The position numbers and the translations under genes were made by a program. From Prevotella corporis DSM 18810 = JCM 8529 (GTDB taxonomy: Bacteria > Bacteroidota > Bacteroidia > Bacteroidales > Bacteroidaceae), in the NCBI RefSeq assembly GCF_000430525.1, contig NZ_KE387159.1, forward strand, positions 1 through 54,867: a stretch of 54,867 nucleotides of DNA. The letters are read 5' to 3'. Positions within the stretch are counted from its first letter, which is position 1. The number at the start of each line of letters is the position of its first letter. Positions 29,185 to 37,288 of the stretch are shown in pieces. The notes beneath the pieces are model-generated. The model was not told the origin of the DNA and made no database searches. It was given only the letters and a program-made list of their open reading frames with translations.

Positions 29185-30471
29185 CTACAGTTTGTCGTCG
29201 AGCATCTCGAAGCCGCAGTAGGGCACGAGAGCCTTCGGCACACGGATGCCTTCGGGTGTCTGGTTGTTCTCGATGATGGCGGCGACGATGCGTGGCAGTG
29301 CCAGCGCCGATCCGTTGAGGGTGTGGCATAGCTCGATCTTTTTGTCGTCGGCATGTCGGTAACGGCAGTGCAGTCGGTTGGCCTGATAGTTCTCGAAGTT
29401 CGATACCGAGCTGACCTCAAGCCAGCGTTGTTGTGCCGCACTCCATACTTCAAAGTCGTAGCAGATGGCCGACGTGAAGCTCATGTCGCCCCCGCAGAGA
29501 CGCAGAATGTGATAGGGGAGCTCAAGTTTGATGAGGAGCTGCTCTACGTGGTCGAGCATTTCGGCGAGCGACTCGTAGGAGTGTTGTGGTGTGTCGATGC
29601 GTACGATTTCCACTTTGTCGAACTGGTGGAGGCGGTTAAGTCCGCGAACGTCCTTTCCATAGCTACCGGCCTCTCTTCTGAAGCACGACGAGTAGGCGCA
29701 GCGCTTGATGGGCAGGTCGCCCTCATCGAGTATTTCGTCCCTGAAAATGTTAGTTACGGGCACTTCGGCCGTGGGTATCAGGTAGAGATCGTCGAGCTGT
29801 GCGTGATACATCTGTCCCTCTTTGTCGGGCAACTGTCCAGTGCCCAGTCCCGATGCTTGGTTGACCAGCAGCGGCGGTTGAATCTCCAAGTAGCCGCTCT
29901 TGCGTGCCTCGTCGAGGAAGAATGCCTCAAGGGCGCGCTGAAAGCGTGCCATCTTACCTATATATATAGGGAATCCCGCACCGGTGATTTTCACACCGAG
30001 GTCGAAATCCACAAGGTTGTATTTCTTGCACAAGTCCCAATGGCAGAGCGCTTCTCTGCCAAGCGACGGCTTCTGTCCGCCTTCCTTCACCACTACGTTG
30101 TCGCTGGCGTCGCGTCCCTCAGGCACTTCTTCGCTGGGAATGTTGGGAATGGTCAGCAGCACTTCAGTCATGCCGGCCTGTGCCTCGTCCATCTGCTCCT
30201 GAAGGGTCTTGTCGGCGGTCTTGAGCTCGGCCACACGGTTTTTTATTTCGTTGGCTTCGTCTTTCTTTCCCTCCTTCATCAAGCCCCCGATTTGTCGGGA
30301 AAGCTGGTTCTGCTGCTGCTTGTTGCCGTCGAGTTGCTGCTGGCATTCGCGGCGAATCCTGTCGAGCTGCAGTACCTTCTCGATGGCTTCGCGGGCTCCT
30401 TGGAAGTGTTTCTTTTCGAGACCTTTGATTACACGTTCTGTTTCTTCACTGATAAGCTTTAATGTGAGCAT
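29185..30471 (-). CDS. serS: Seryl-tRNA synthetase
   Basis: 428-residue class II synthetase charging tRNA-Ser in the cytoplasm. The N-terminal antiparallel coiled coil (about 30-110; RRECQQQLDGNKQQQNQLS) clamps the tRNA long arm. The catalytic domain has motif 2 FRREAGSYGKDVRGLNRLHQ and motif 3 GSALALPRIVAAIIENNQ, with substrate residues in LIPTAEVP. Length and ends are normal. TAACTTTG at 30700-30693 (minus) is a possible -7 box far upstream. Confidence 0.97.
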   Translation of the reverse strand: MLTLKLISEETERVIKGLEKKHFQGAREAIEKVLQLDRIRRECQQQLDGNKQQQNQLSRQIGGLMKEGKKDEANEIKNRVAELKTADKTLQEQMDEAQAGMTEVLLTIPNIPSEEVPEGRDASDNVVVKEGGQKPSLGREALCHWDLCKKYNLVDFDLGVKITGAGFPIYIGKMARFQRALEAFFLDEARKSGYLEIQPPLLVNQASGLGTGQLPDKEGQMYHAQLDDLYLIPTAEVPVTNIFRDEILDEGDLPIKRCAYSSCFRREAGSYGKDVRGLNRLHQFDKVEIVRIDTPQHSYESLAEMLDHVEQLLIKLELPYHILRLCGGDMSFTSAICYDFEVWSAAQQRWLEVSSVSNFENYQANRLHCRYRHADDKKIELCHTLNGSALALPRIVAAIIENNQTPEGIRVPKALVPYCGFEMLDDKL

Positions 30472-30926
30472 GCTTCTTTACCTTAAAATTGTGCTTGTTC
30501 TGAGTTTTTTCGCTGTGCGGACGGGCCTTGCCGCAGCCTCGTCGTGGTGCGTTTGGGGGCTGTTGACTGCCTTTCTCCTCTCTGTTGACCGCCGCAAGGG
30601 TGTGCCGTGCGTTGTCAAAGGGAGTGGGCAGTGTTGCTCATCCGAAAGCCTGTGAGGGCAAATCTCAGAACAATTTTTCATTATTCAGTGAACAAAGTTA
30701 CAAAAAATATATTTTAAATTCACGAAAATCATCACTATTTCTTGTGATTTTTTTTGACCCGTCGGCTTCCGTTGCTTGCCCCGCCTCACGCTGGCACTCT
30801 GATTCCGTCGCATTTGGTGTGCCTTTCCCGTTCGTTCCCGTCTCCTTGCCCTGTAAACGCATGAATCCCAGACCTCGGTTGGGGTCTGGGATTATGTTGT
30901 TTGTTTGGAATAGTTTGTTTGTTTGC
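30472..30926. other. Intergenic region between serS and rpmA
   Basis: About 455 bases, no supported gene. It has a possible serS -7 box (30693-30700) and the hairpin 30864-30893. Confidence 0.5.
30864..30893 (-). terminator. Hairpin downstream of rpmA
   Basis: AATCCCAGACC (30864-30874) and GGTCTGGGATT (30883-30893) form a perfect 11-bp stem 33 bases after the rpmA stop. There is no T-run on the minus strand, so intrinsic termination is uncertain. Confidence 0.5.
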
Positions 30927-31214
30927 TTACGCTTGTGGTGTTTGTTTGCTTGCGTATGCTTCCTCAGAGAGTACAGAGACTGTGCTCTTGTTGAACTTTC
31001 CTCTGTGGAAATAGACCACACCGTCTGTGAGTGCATAGAGAGTGTCGTCCTTACCTTGGGCAACATTTACACCGGGATAGTGTCGGTTACCGCGCTGGCG
31101 AACGATAATGTTGCCTGCGATAATCTTCTGACCACCACCGATCTTAACACCTAAACGCTTTGAATGTGATTCGCGGCCGTTCTTTGAACTACCGACACCT
31201 TTTTTATGAGCCAT
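30927..31214 (-). CDS. rpmA: 50S ribosomal protein L27
   Basis: 95 residues starting [20 protein letters not shown], the conserved L27 N-terminus that reaches toward the peptidyl-transferase centre. It continues with [20 protein letters not shown] and the usual beta-barrel, ending in a variable tail. It follows rplU by 18 bases on the same strand, the universal L21-L27 operon. Confidence 0.98.
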   Translation of the reverse strand: MAHKKGVGSSKNGRESHSKRLGVKIGGGQKIIAGNIIVRQRGNRHYPGVNVAQGKDDTLYALTDGVVYFHRGKFNKSTVSVLSEEAYASKQTPQA

Positions 31215-31232
31215 TTCTTAGTCCTCCTAAAT

Positions 31233-31550
31233 TTAAGCGTTAATTGTTTTAATCTCTACCTGAGTGAACTGTGCGCGATGACCATTCTTTTTGCGATAGT
31301 CCTTGCGACGTTTCATCTTGAAGACGATGATCTTATCGCCCTTCACGAGTGGTGTTACCACCTCAGCAACTACTTTTGCACCACTGACAGTAGGCGCGCC
31401 AACTGTGACTGTTCCGTTGTTATCGACCAACAGAACCTTGTCAAACTCAACAGTCTTGCCTTCTTCGGCATCTTTCAGGCGGTTGACATAGAGCTTTTTG
31501 CCCTCTTCAGCCTTGAACTGCTGACCGTTAATTTCTACGATTGCGTACAT
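31233..31550 (-). CDS. rplU: 50S ribosomal protein L21
   Basis: 105 residues from ATG 31550 ([20 protein letters not shown]), with the conserved C-terminal [15 protein letters not shown] segment that binds 23S rRNA. The frame extends 42 bases upstream, but this start is the family one. First gene of rplU-rpmA. TAATTTTG at 31643-31636 (minus) is a good -7 box 86 bases upstream; no TTTG -33 box is visible. Confidence 0.98.
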   Translation of the reverse strand: MYAIVEINGQQFKAEEGKKLYVNRLKDAEEGKTVEFDKVLLVDNNGTVTVGAPTVSGAKVVAEVVTPLVKGDKIIVFKMKRRKDYRKKNGHRAQFTQVEIKTINA

Positions 31551-31635
31551 TTTATTTGTTGTAAACGGTTTCACCGATAGGCGACAGAGCATCTTTCCTG
31601 TACTTATACGAGCCCATTCGGCATAAAAAACGGTG

Positions 31636-31643
31636 CAAAATTA
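31636..31643 (-). promoter_or_regulatory. Putative -7 box of rplU-rpmA
   Basis: Minus strand TAATTTTG matches TAnnTTTG. No matching -33 element was found. Confidence 0.45.
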
Positions 31644-31739
31644 CAAAAATTGTTTCTATTAACTGTCCTGACGGCTTGGGTAACCTCGGTATATTATAAA
31701 GAATTAACAATATATAACTTATCGGGCGGTTTCTTTTCG

Positions 31740-32903
31740 TTATTCTTCTCTTTTCAATATGGCTGTCATGGTGGGTTGGGTGGTCTCCAATTCTATTGTG
31801 TAGGAGGCTTCATAGAGTAGGGGGAGTGTGTCCTTACCTGCCTTCATGACTTGCTTATAGGTAATTTTCTTGTAGTCTTCGGTCACGGTCGTGTCGTTCT
31901 GATAGTCGTATTGCTGTTCCGTTGTGTCGTTTTCGAGTGCATTCTGGGGTTCTACTTCCATTTTTTCGTAGTCTTCGACCGTCATTGCGGAGTCCGCAGA
32001 ACTTGCCGCATCTATGCAACTGTCGAGGTAGGCTGTGTCAGCCACCATCGTGTCAACCTCTGTGGAGTCGGATACGGTTGTGTAGATGTATTCGTATTTT
32101 TGTTGTTGTCTTTCGAGGCTGAAGCTCAGGTCTTTTTTCAACTTGGCTGTCTGCGTCGTGTATCTGTTGTTTCGGTTGGTTCCGTCGAGCGGTTTCCCGA
32201 TGGTTGCCGTCCCTTTTTTGAATGGTATGTGATAGAAGTTGTTCCACATAGTGAACCCCGGACAACAGACGTTGAGGAAAATTTTGGTGAGTGTGCTGCC
32301 TATTTGTGGCATCTGAAGCATCTTCATTGTTTCCTCCATTTCCTTTTCCGTCTCTTTGTCGGCCTTTCCCGATGTCAACAGTATCTCATGAATCTTTTCG
32401 CATATCTTTTGCCAATGTCGCTGTCCGTCCATGATGGTCCATGTGTCCATGTTGGGAGACAGGAGTACGGTGATTTTGTTTTGTTTGAAGTAATCGAACA
32501 CCGCTCCCACCAGTGTATCAAACTCCTTGTCGGCGTCCGACTGGTTGTATTCGGGTGTCTCGGCAATCTCCAAAGTGGCTACTATGACGTACGGGGTTAC
32601 ATCGTTTATCTCTATTGTGAATCGGTTTTTCAGCTGGTTCTTGTATAGTGCCATTGCCAGTCCGCCTATGTATTGTGTTTGCATGGAGGCTTCCGGCATT
32701 ATTTCTAACGGTGCGAACAGGCCAAAATCGGGAATTTTCATGTTGGCTGTTTCAGGATGGATGTTGTCGATGGTGAGGCAATAGCTTGCCTTGAGCCCCT
32801 TTCTGAATTTCTGATGGTAGTTGTCCACAGTGGGGTTGGTGTGTCTATGTGCCAAGATTGGTAGGCAGACTGCTGCGAGCAGCAATAGTATTATTTTTCT
32901 CAT
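31740..32903 (-). CDS. Exported protein of a tandem paralog pair (downstream member)
   Basis: 387 residues from ATG 32903, with signal peptide MRKIILLLLAAVCLPILAHR. No named domain recognised. It shares a scaffold with the upstream gene at 32932: KGLKASYCLTID versus KGQKATYSFQIT, FTIEINDVTPY versus FTLEVIDTTPY, a CPGF...PF..G...IGKPLDG versus CPAL...PF..GQ..TGQPIND stretch, and the same end ILKREE versus ILRREQ. A charged, low-complexity segment precedes the C-terminus. Probably periplasmic or surface-located. The 28-base spacing indicates one operon. Function unknown. Confidence 0.75.
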   Translation of the reverse strand: MRKIILLLLAAVCLPILAHRHTNPTVDNYHQKFRKGLKASYCLTIDNIHPETANMKIPDFGLFAPLEIMPEASMQTQYIGGLAMALYKNQLKNRFTIEINDVTPYVIVATLEIAETPEYNQSDADKEFDTLVGAVFDYFKQNKITVLLSPNMDTWTIMDGQRHWQKICEKIHEILLTSGKADKETEKEMEETMKMLQMPQIGSTLTKIFLNVCCPGFTMWNNFYHIPFKKGTATIGKPLDGTNRNNRYTTQTAKLKKDLSFSLERQQQKYEYIYTTVSDSTEVDTMVADTAYLDSCIDAASSADSAMTVEDYEKMEVEPQNALENDTTEQQYDYQNDTTVTEDYKKITYKQVMKAGKDTLPLLYEASYTIELETTQPTMTAILKREE

Positions 32904-32931
32904 GATGGTCGTTTGTTGGGTTGTTGGCAGC

Positions 32932-33972
32932 TTATTGTTCTCTTCTGAGTATGATTCCCACTTTAGGCTTCTTGCCGTCTCTTTCAATTTCGTAAGTTTG
33001 TTCGTAGAGAGTCGGCATCGAGTCTTTCCCGATAATCAGGTGATAGTGCCTGTGCTCCAAGGTAAATCGGGCGGTTTTCTGCGCCTTCTCGTCGGGTTGC
33101 GGATCTGTCGTGTTCCCGTTTTCGTTTCCATCAGTCCACACGCTGTCTATTTCGACGGAGTCTGCCTCATCGTATGACCAAGCGATGGCTCGGCGACTAT
33201 ACTGGTCGGATGTCATTTCGAACGAGTTGTCGGCAGCCATTTCGGCCTTTTCCACCGTGTATGTCTGTTCCTTATCGCTGTCGTTGATTGGTTGCCCCGT
33301 GGTTTTCTGCCCCAAACAGAAAGGTGTGTTGTAGGCTTTCTCGAACCAGTGGAGGGCGGGACATGCCATGCGGATGAAAAATTCCAACAGTCTTTGTCGG
33401 GGAGTCGGGTACTGGAGCTGGTAATCCTCTGCTTTTTTCGCATCGTAGTCCGTACCTTTCCGTATTCCCATGCGCTCCGACAGATTGTCCCAATGTTCTT
33501 TTCCGCCCACCAGCATCCAACTGTTCATGTCGTTGGGGAAGAACATTGTGAATTTGTTTTCCTCCAAATACTCTGTCATGGCTTTCGAGACCTTGTCAAC
33601 CTCTTTGACATCAGTCTCTTTCTTCTCTTTCGGTTGGTGAATGAGCAGCGAGAAAACCGTGCCGTAGGGTGTCGTGTCAATCACTTCAAGCGTGAACTTG
33701 TGACACACTTCGTCGGAGAAGGCATATCCAGAGATACCAAAATAGCTGTACACGATGAGCTGTATTTGGTCAGATTGGTCGAGGAGCGAGTAGTACTCGG
33801 GGACATCTGTCTCCTCAACGCCATCGCTGTCAGTGGTAATCTGGAAACTGTAGGTGGCTTTCTGACCTTTCTCAAATCGTGGCCGGTAGGTCTGCGCCCC
33901 AGTCGTCGTCAACCCTTGCGCCATGGTCGTCAGGCAGAGGAGTGTCGTCAGTGCGGTAATTAGTATTCTCAT
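32932..33972 (-). CDS. Exported protein of a tandem paralog pair (upstream member)
   Basis: 346 residues with a signal peptide (MRILITALTTLLCLTTMAQG). The mature protein starts with a beta-rich KGQKATYSFQITTDSDGVEE region, has an alpha-helical middle (KVDKVSKAMTEYLEENKF-like), two cysteines aligned with its paralog (VCHKF, MACPALHW) and ends PTLYEQTYEIERDGKKPKVG. No catalytic signature seen. It is the first gene of the pair and likely arose by duplication. I do not recognise the family. Confidence 0.75.
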   Translation of the reverse strand: MRILITALTTLLCLTTMAQGLTTTGAQTYRPRFEKGQKATYSFQITTDSDGVEETDVPEYYSLLDQSDQIQLIVYSYFGISGYAFSDEVCHKFTLEVIDTTPYGTVFSLLIHQPKEKKETDVKEVDKVSKAMTEYLEENKFTMFFPNDMNSWMLVGGKEHWDNLSERMGIRKGTDYDAKKAEDYQLQYPTPRQRLLEFFIRMACPALHWFEKAYNTPFCLGQKTTGQPINDSDKEQTYTVEKAEMAADNSFEMTSDQYSRRAIAWSYDEADSVEIDSVWTDGNENGNTTDPQPDEKAQKTARFTLEHRHYHLIIGKDSMPTLYEQTYEIERDGKKPKVGIILRREQ

Positions 33973-34075
33973 GCTAATTGATTGTATGATAATTCATCAG
34001 CAAATGTAATTATTAAAAACGACAAACGGAAATGTTTTTCAGTAAATTTTCAATTTTTTTCTTTTCGTTCTTTTA

Positions 34076-34107
34076 TTTGGTGGTATTGGATATATTCAGT
34101 AACTTTG
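34076..34107 (+). promoter_or_regulatory. Promoter of the one-TM proline-rich protein gene
   Basis: TTTG (34076-34079), 20 bases, TAACTTTG (34100-34107), 22 bases before the ATG. Confidence 0.8.
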
Positions 34108-34128
34108 CCGATGAAGATAAGATAGTTT

Positions 34129-34533
34129 ATGGATTCACAACCCAATAAGAAACCCACCTATACCGTACCGGTGGCCATCTGCGCCGCCGTGCTCGTGTTC
34201 GGCTCGCTGCTGCTGGCCTTTCTGATGGCTACGCGCGACATGGCACCACCTCGCAAGTACGAGGTCGATATGTCGGGCTCGGTCATCGGCATCGATACCA
34301 CGTCGAAGATTCCCGTGCTGACGAAGGAAGAGGCCAAGGAAGTCGAGGTCAAGGACCACAAGAAAGTCGATTACGTCGAGCCAGCCCCGAAAGCCGACGA
34401 GGAGAACATACCGGCACCGGAGCCCATCATCGTGCCGTCAACACCCCCGACGGTGATAGAAGAGTCAGCCCCTGCGGAGACAAAAGCGCCGAAAATAGAA
34501 ATCAAGTCGCCCAAGGTAGAGCCGATAGAGTAG
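34129..34533 (+). CDS. Single-pass membrane protein with acidic proline-rich tail
   Basis: 134 residues: a short N-terminus, one membrane helix (about 13-33, VPVAICAAVLVFGSLLLAFL), then a periplasmic tail rich in Pro, Glu, Lys and Ala (EPAPKADEENIPAPEPIIVP). The layout resembles the N-terminal half of TonB (anchor plus proline-rich spacer) without the C-terminal domain. It has a full promoter and stands alone. Function unknown; it could be a spacer or linker protein spanning the periplasm. Confidence 0.75.
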   Translation: MDSQPNKKPTYTVPVAICAAVLVFGSLLLAFLMATRDMAPPRKYEVDMSGSVIGIDTTSKIPVLTKEEAKEVEVKDHKKVDYVEPAPKADEENIPAPEPIIVPSTPPTVIEESAPAETKAPKIEIKSPKVEPIE

Positions 34534-34577
34534 GTCGTCTTCAGCCCCCTGTCAGCTGCCACAAAAGCCGCGGCAAT

Positions 34578-34642
34578 CCAAAAGCTGACCTTTTGCGTTG
34601 CGAAAGGGCAGAGATGACCGTGTGAAAGCTCACCTTTCGCAG
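34578..34642. repeat. Intergenic palindromic repeat, copy R6
   Basis: CCAAAAGCTGACCTTTTGCG, GCGAAAGGGCAGAGATGACC and GTGAAAGCTCACCTTTCGC: the family arms with a more diverged centre. It lies between the one-TM gene and the restriction-modification operon; the rest of this gap is featureless. Confidence 0.6.
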
Positions 34643-34727
34643 TCCCGTTTCTCTGATGCCGTCCGTCGTTGCCGTTTCACTTCTTCCTTCGCCTTGCTCT
34701 GTCGCAGGTGTCAGATGAAGCCCCCTG

Positions 34728-35606
34728 TCATATCCAAGGAATTTCGTATTCCGGCATAGGGCTCTCTTCCACATTGAAATTCGTGTTGGGTAGAATGACT
34801 TTAGCCTTTGTCAATCTGTTAATATAATTGTCTCGTATCTTATTTTCCTCAATCTCCACTCTTCTCGCCTTACCCATGGCCAGGAATTCTTCCTCGATTT
34901 CAAGTCCAAGATAACGGCGGTCGAGCAAGTTGGCAGCAATTCCGGTAGTGGCACTTCCGCTGAACGGATCGAGAATCCATGAGCCAGGTTCGGAGCTCGC
35001 CTGAATCAATCTTGCCAGTACTGCCAGAGGCTTTTGCGTGGGGTGTTTGCCACACGATTTTTCCCATTTCCCTATGGCTGGCAAATTCCAGACATCAGTC
35101 ATCTGTTTGTTGTCATTCAATAGTTTCATCAATGTGTAGTTGAAATAATGTGGAACTTTAGGCGACTTACGGGCCCAGATGATAAATTCGGTCGAGAATG
35201 TGAAATAGCGACATGAGATATTGGGCGGTGGATTGGTTTTCGCCCATGTAATAACATTCAAAATTTTGAATCCCAGTTTCAACAACTGTTGCTGTACGCT
35301 GAAAATGTTATGGTGAGTTCCTGAAATCCAAATAGTGGCATTGTCTTTCATGTGGTCACGAACTCCCGAAAGCCAACGCAGATTGAAGGCATCCATGTCT
35401 TCGGGTGTCGTTGGTTTATCCCAATCCCCTTTATCCACGCATACTATCCGCCCACTCTGATAGCTAATCCCCCCATTTGACAGAAAATACGGAGGATCGG
35501 CAAAAACCATGTCAAATCCGAATTTGAACTTTGATAAGGTTTCCACGCAATCGCCTTTTATAAGGGTAAAGTCGTTAGAGGGTGATTTGTAATAGGAAGG
35601 AATCAT
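34728..35606 (-). CDS. DpnA-type adenine-N6 DNA methyltransferase (GATC, second methylase)
   Basis: 292 residues. The catalytic motif DPPY appears in MVFADPPYFLSNGGISYQSG and the SAM-binding motif DPFSGSATTG near the C-terminus, giving the beta-class order. Stretches such as VDKGDWDKP, TIWISGTHHNIFSV, TWAKTNPPPNISCRYFTFST and KQMTDVWNLP match M.DpnIIB/DpnA as I recall it. DpnA can methylate single-stranded GATC DNA and helps protect DNA entering the cell. Its ATG overlaps the stop of the upstream nuclease (ATGA). Last gene of the five-gene operon. AT-rich compared with the chromosome around it, consistent with transfer. Confidence 0.9.
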   Translation of the reverse strand: MIPSYYKSPSNDFTLIKGDCVETLSKFKFGFDMVFADPPYFLSNGGISYQSGRIVCVDKGDWDKPTTPEDMDAFNLRWLSGVRDHMKDNATIWISGTHHNIFSVQQQLLKLGFKILNVITWAKTNPPPNISCRYFTFSTEFIIWARKSPKVPHYFNYTLMKLLNDNKQMTDVWNLPAIGKWEKSCGKHPTQKPLAVLARLIQASSEPGSWILDPFSGSATTGIAANLLDRRYLGLEIEEEFLAMGKARRVEIEENKIRDNYINRLTKAKVILPNTNFNVEESPMPEYEIPWI

Positions 35607-36160
35607 TCTATATCATAAGAATTCACCGAATCGCTTGCTTGTTCAGGAACAGGCAAGCCCAATTCTTGTAAAGGAATATAGTCGAAATAGTATTTACATC
35701 CAACACTAATTATATAGTCAAGGGTATCTTTGTATTTACTATTTAAGAACCACTTGTCAAGAATGTAAAAATATTCTACTCTATAATTTAATTCTGAAAA
35801 AAGTTTTGTATATTCTTTCTTCTTAAAATCGCATGTTTGTAATTTCTCATCAACACTACCTGCTACTTCTTGATGTTTTACTTCTATGATAAATGCAGTA
35901 TTATTGATAATTACATATATACAATTGTCTGGCAACAACTTTTTGGATATATGTTTTGTCCAATCAATTCCAACCTCTTTCAAAAAAGTATATAAGGCAT
36001 GTTTTTTAAATAATCGTGCTATAAGTTCATCCTTGAAATAAACCTTCGTATTTATAACTTTATAGTTATTTTGAGAGTTTAAAAAGGCTGCCAAATCTAC
36101 TTTAGCTTCATAAATAAGCCCTGTGATAGTATTACCACCACCTATACCATCCTTAATCAT
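35603..36160 (-). CDS. PD-(D/E)XK nuclease inside the DpnII-like operon
   Basis: 185 residues. The active site is visible as P77-D78 ... E93-V-K95-H-Q97 (LPDNCIYVI, FIIEVKHQEVAG). The N-terminus GIGGGNTITGLIYEAKVDL resembles a glycine-rich lead-in found in some restriction endonucleases. It is not part of the classical DpnII operon (dpnM, dpnA, dpnB). It begins two bases after the 90-residue gene and overlaps the DpnA gene start by four bases, so it is fully embedded and translationally coupled. It could be a second restriction enzyme, a modification-dependent nuclease or an accessory cutter. Strongly AT-rich. Confidence 0.75.
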   Translation of the reverse strand: MIKDGIGGGNTITGLIYEAKVDLAAFLNSQNNYKVINTKVYFKDELIARLFKKHALYTFLKEVGIDWTKHISKKLLPDNCIYVIINNTAFIIEVKHQEVAGSVDEKLQTCDFKKKEYTKLFSELNYRVEYFYILDKWFLNSKYKDTLDYIISVGCKYYFDYIPLQELGLPVPEQASDSVNSYDIE

Positions 36161-36162
36161 TA

Positions 36163-36435
36163 CTAATTGTCATTATTAGTTCTTGTGCAAACACCATGGT
36201 AATATCCAAGTGCGAAGGCAGCATGAGGACTTTTATGTCTTTGTGCGCCTGCCTGACTATCTTCAAGCCTCTCTAGAACAGAGTTAATATTCAGTTCTCC
36301 ATTCAACTTGTAGCCAGCTTTGTATCCTGCTTCATAAGCACATGCTGCGCATTTATGCCTACCAACTCCACCTTGATCAATTGGGATAGAATCCATTTTT
36401 GCCGATAAATTTGTGTGATCTTTTTTACATGCCAT
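36163..36435 (-). CDS. Small Cys/His protein of the R-M operon
   Basis: 90 residues, MACKKDHTNLSAKMDS then GRHKCAACAYEAGYKAGYKL and RHKSPHAAFALGYYHGVCTR. There are four cysteines and several histidines but no classical zinc finger. The two halves each carry an A-x-GY-x-G/HG pattern, possibly an internal repeat. It overlaps the 3' end of the DpnII nuclease gene by 11 bases and is followed two bases later by the second nuclease, so translation is coupled. It lacks a helix-turn-helix like that of C proteins. Unknown function; perhaps an immunity, regulatory or complex subunit. Confidence 0.65.
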   Translation of the reverse strand: MACKKDHTNLSAKMDSIPIDQGGVGRHKCAACAYEAGYKAGYKLNGELNINSVLERLEDSQAGAQRHKSPHAAFALGYYHGVCTRTNNDN

Positions 36436-37264
36436 GATTGATATTTTTAATAAGATTAATAAAATCGTCTAGGTTCGTTAGATTATAAATTCTTGGGATT
36501 ATAGCGTAGGCTTCCTGTAGTTTGTTTCTAGCACTCTTCCAGCCTATTCCATCAGTAACCCAAACGAATTCAAATCCATCAACAGAATTAATTTTAGGTG
36601 CTATATCAGAGTAGGAACGTGCGACTTCATTCAGTTTTGAACCTCCGCCACTGTAGAAATTTACTTCGATAAGATAAGTTTTGTTCAAAGTCTCAATAAC
36701 GAAATCAAAGCGTTTCTCATCATCACCGAGAACTTTCTGTAGCTCAGACCATTCAGTCGAATAAATTTCTTGGCGATAGTTGATAGCATTTTCTCTAAAA
36801 AGTTTGGCTACCATTCCTTCCATTACATGCCCACTTCTATTCTTGCGTGCGTTGCTGTCAAGACCAGTCTCAATACCAAAGACATAATCGACCAAGTCAT
36901 TGATTTTCCTTTTTCTGAAAATATCTGCCAGTCCTGTGCCTTCAAGGTATTCTATCACTCCGTCAACGCTTTTAAATAATCTATCAAGCACAATACTCTC
37001 GCCAATGGAATTCAAAACTATTTTTTTACCTTCGCTTCGGACTGCAATGAGAATATCCATGATTCTAAATGCAGTTTTGTCCCGATACCAAATGGTTTCG
37101 ACACTCTTGCGGAGGTCTGTTGTACCTAAAAGACTGTTCAACATGCAAAGGCTTAGCCTGATATTATCAACATTGTTATTTATCTTTTCAAAATCACAGA
37201 AGAAATCCAATGTTTGATTTGTCTCTTGAAGTTGAGACATAAACTGATTAAAATCCTTAGTCAT
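36425..37264 (-). CDS. DpnII-type restriction endonuclease (GATC)
   Basis: 279 residues. Family features: LNSLLGTTDLRKSVETIW near the N-terminus, NARKNRSGHVMEGMVAKLF in the middle, and the catalytic block RFDFVIETLNKTYLIEVNFY followed by SGGGSKLNEVARSY. DpnII-type enzymes cleave unmethylated GATC, so the host needs the neighbouring Dam-type methylase. It starts 24 bases after the methylase stop. GATC specificity is inferred from family and neighbours. AT-rich. Confidence 0.9.
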   Translation of the reverse strand: MTKDFNQFMSQLQETNQTLDFFCDFEKINNNVDNIRLSLCMLNSLLGTTDLRKSVETIWYRDKTAFRIMDILIAVRSEGKKIVLNSIGESIVLDRLFKSVDGVIEYLEGTGLADIFRKRKINDLVDYVFGIETGLDSNARKNRSGHVMEGMVAKLFRENAINYRQEIYSTEWSELQKVLGDDEKRFDFVIETLNKTYLIEVNFYSGGGSKLNEVARSYSDIAPKINSVDGFEFVWVTDGIGWKSARNKLQEAYAIIPRIYNLTNLDDFINLIKNINHGM

Positions 37265-37288
37265 TTTTATTTTTCATGTATTTTTTTA

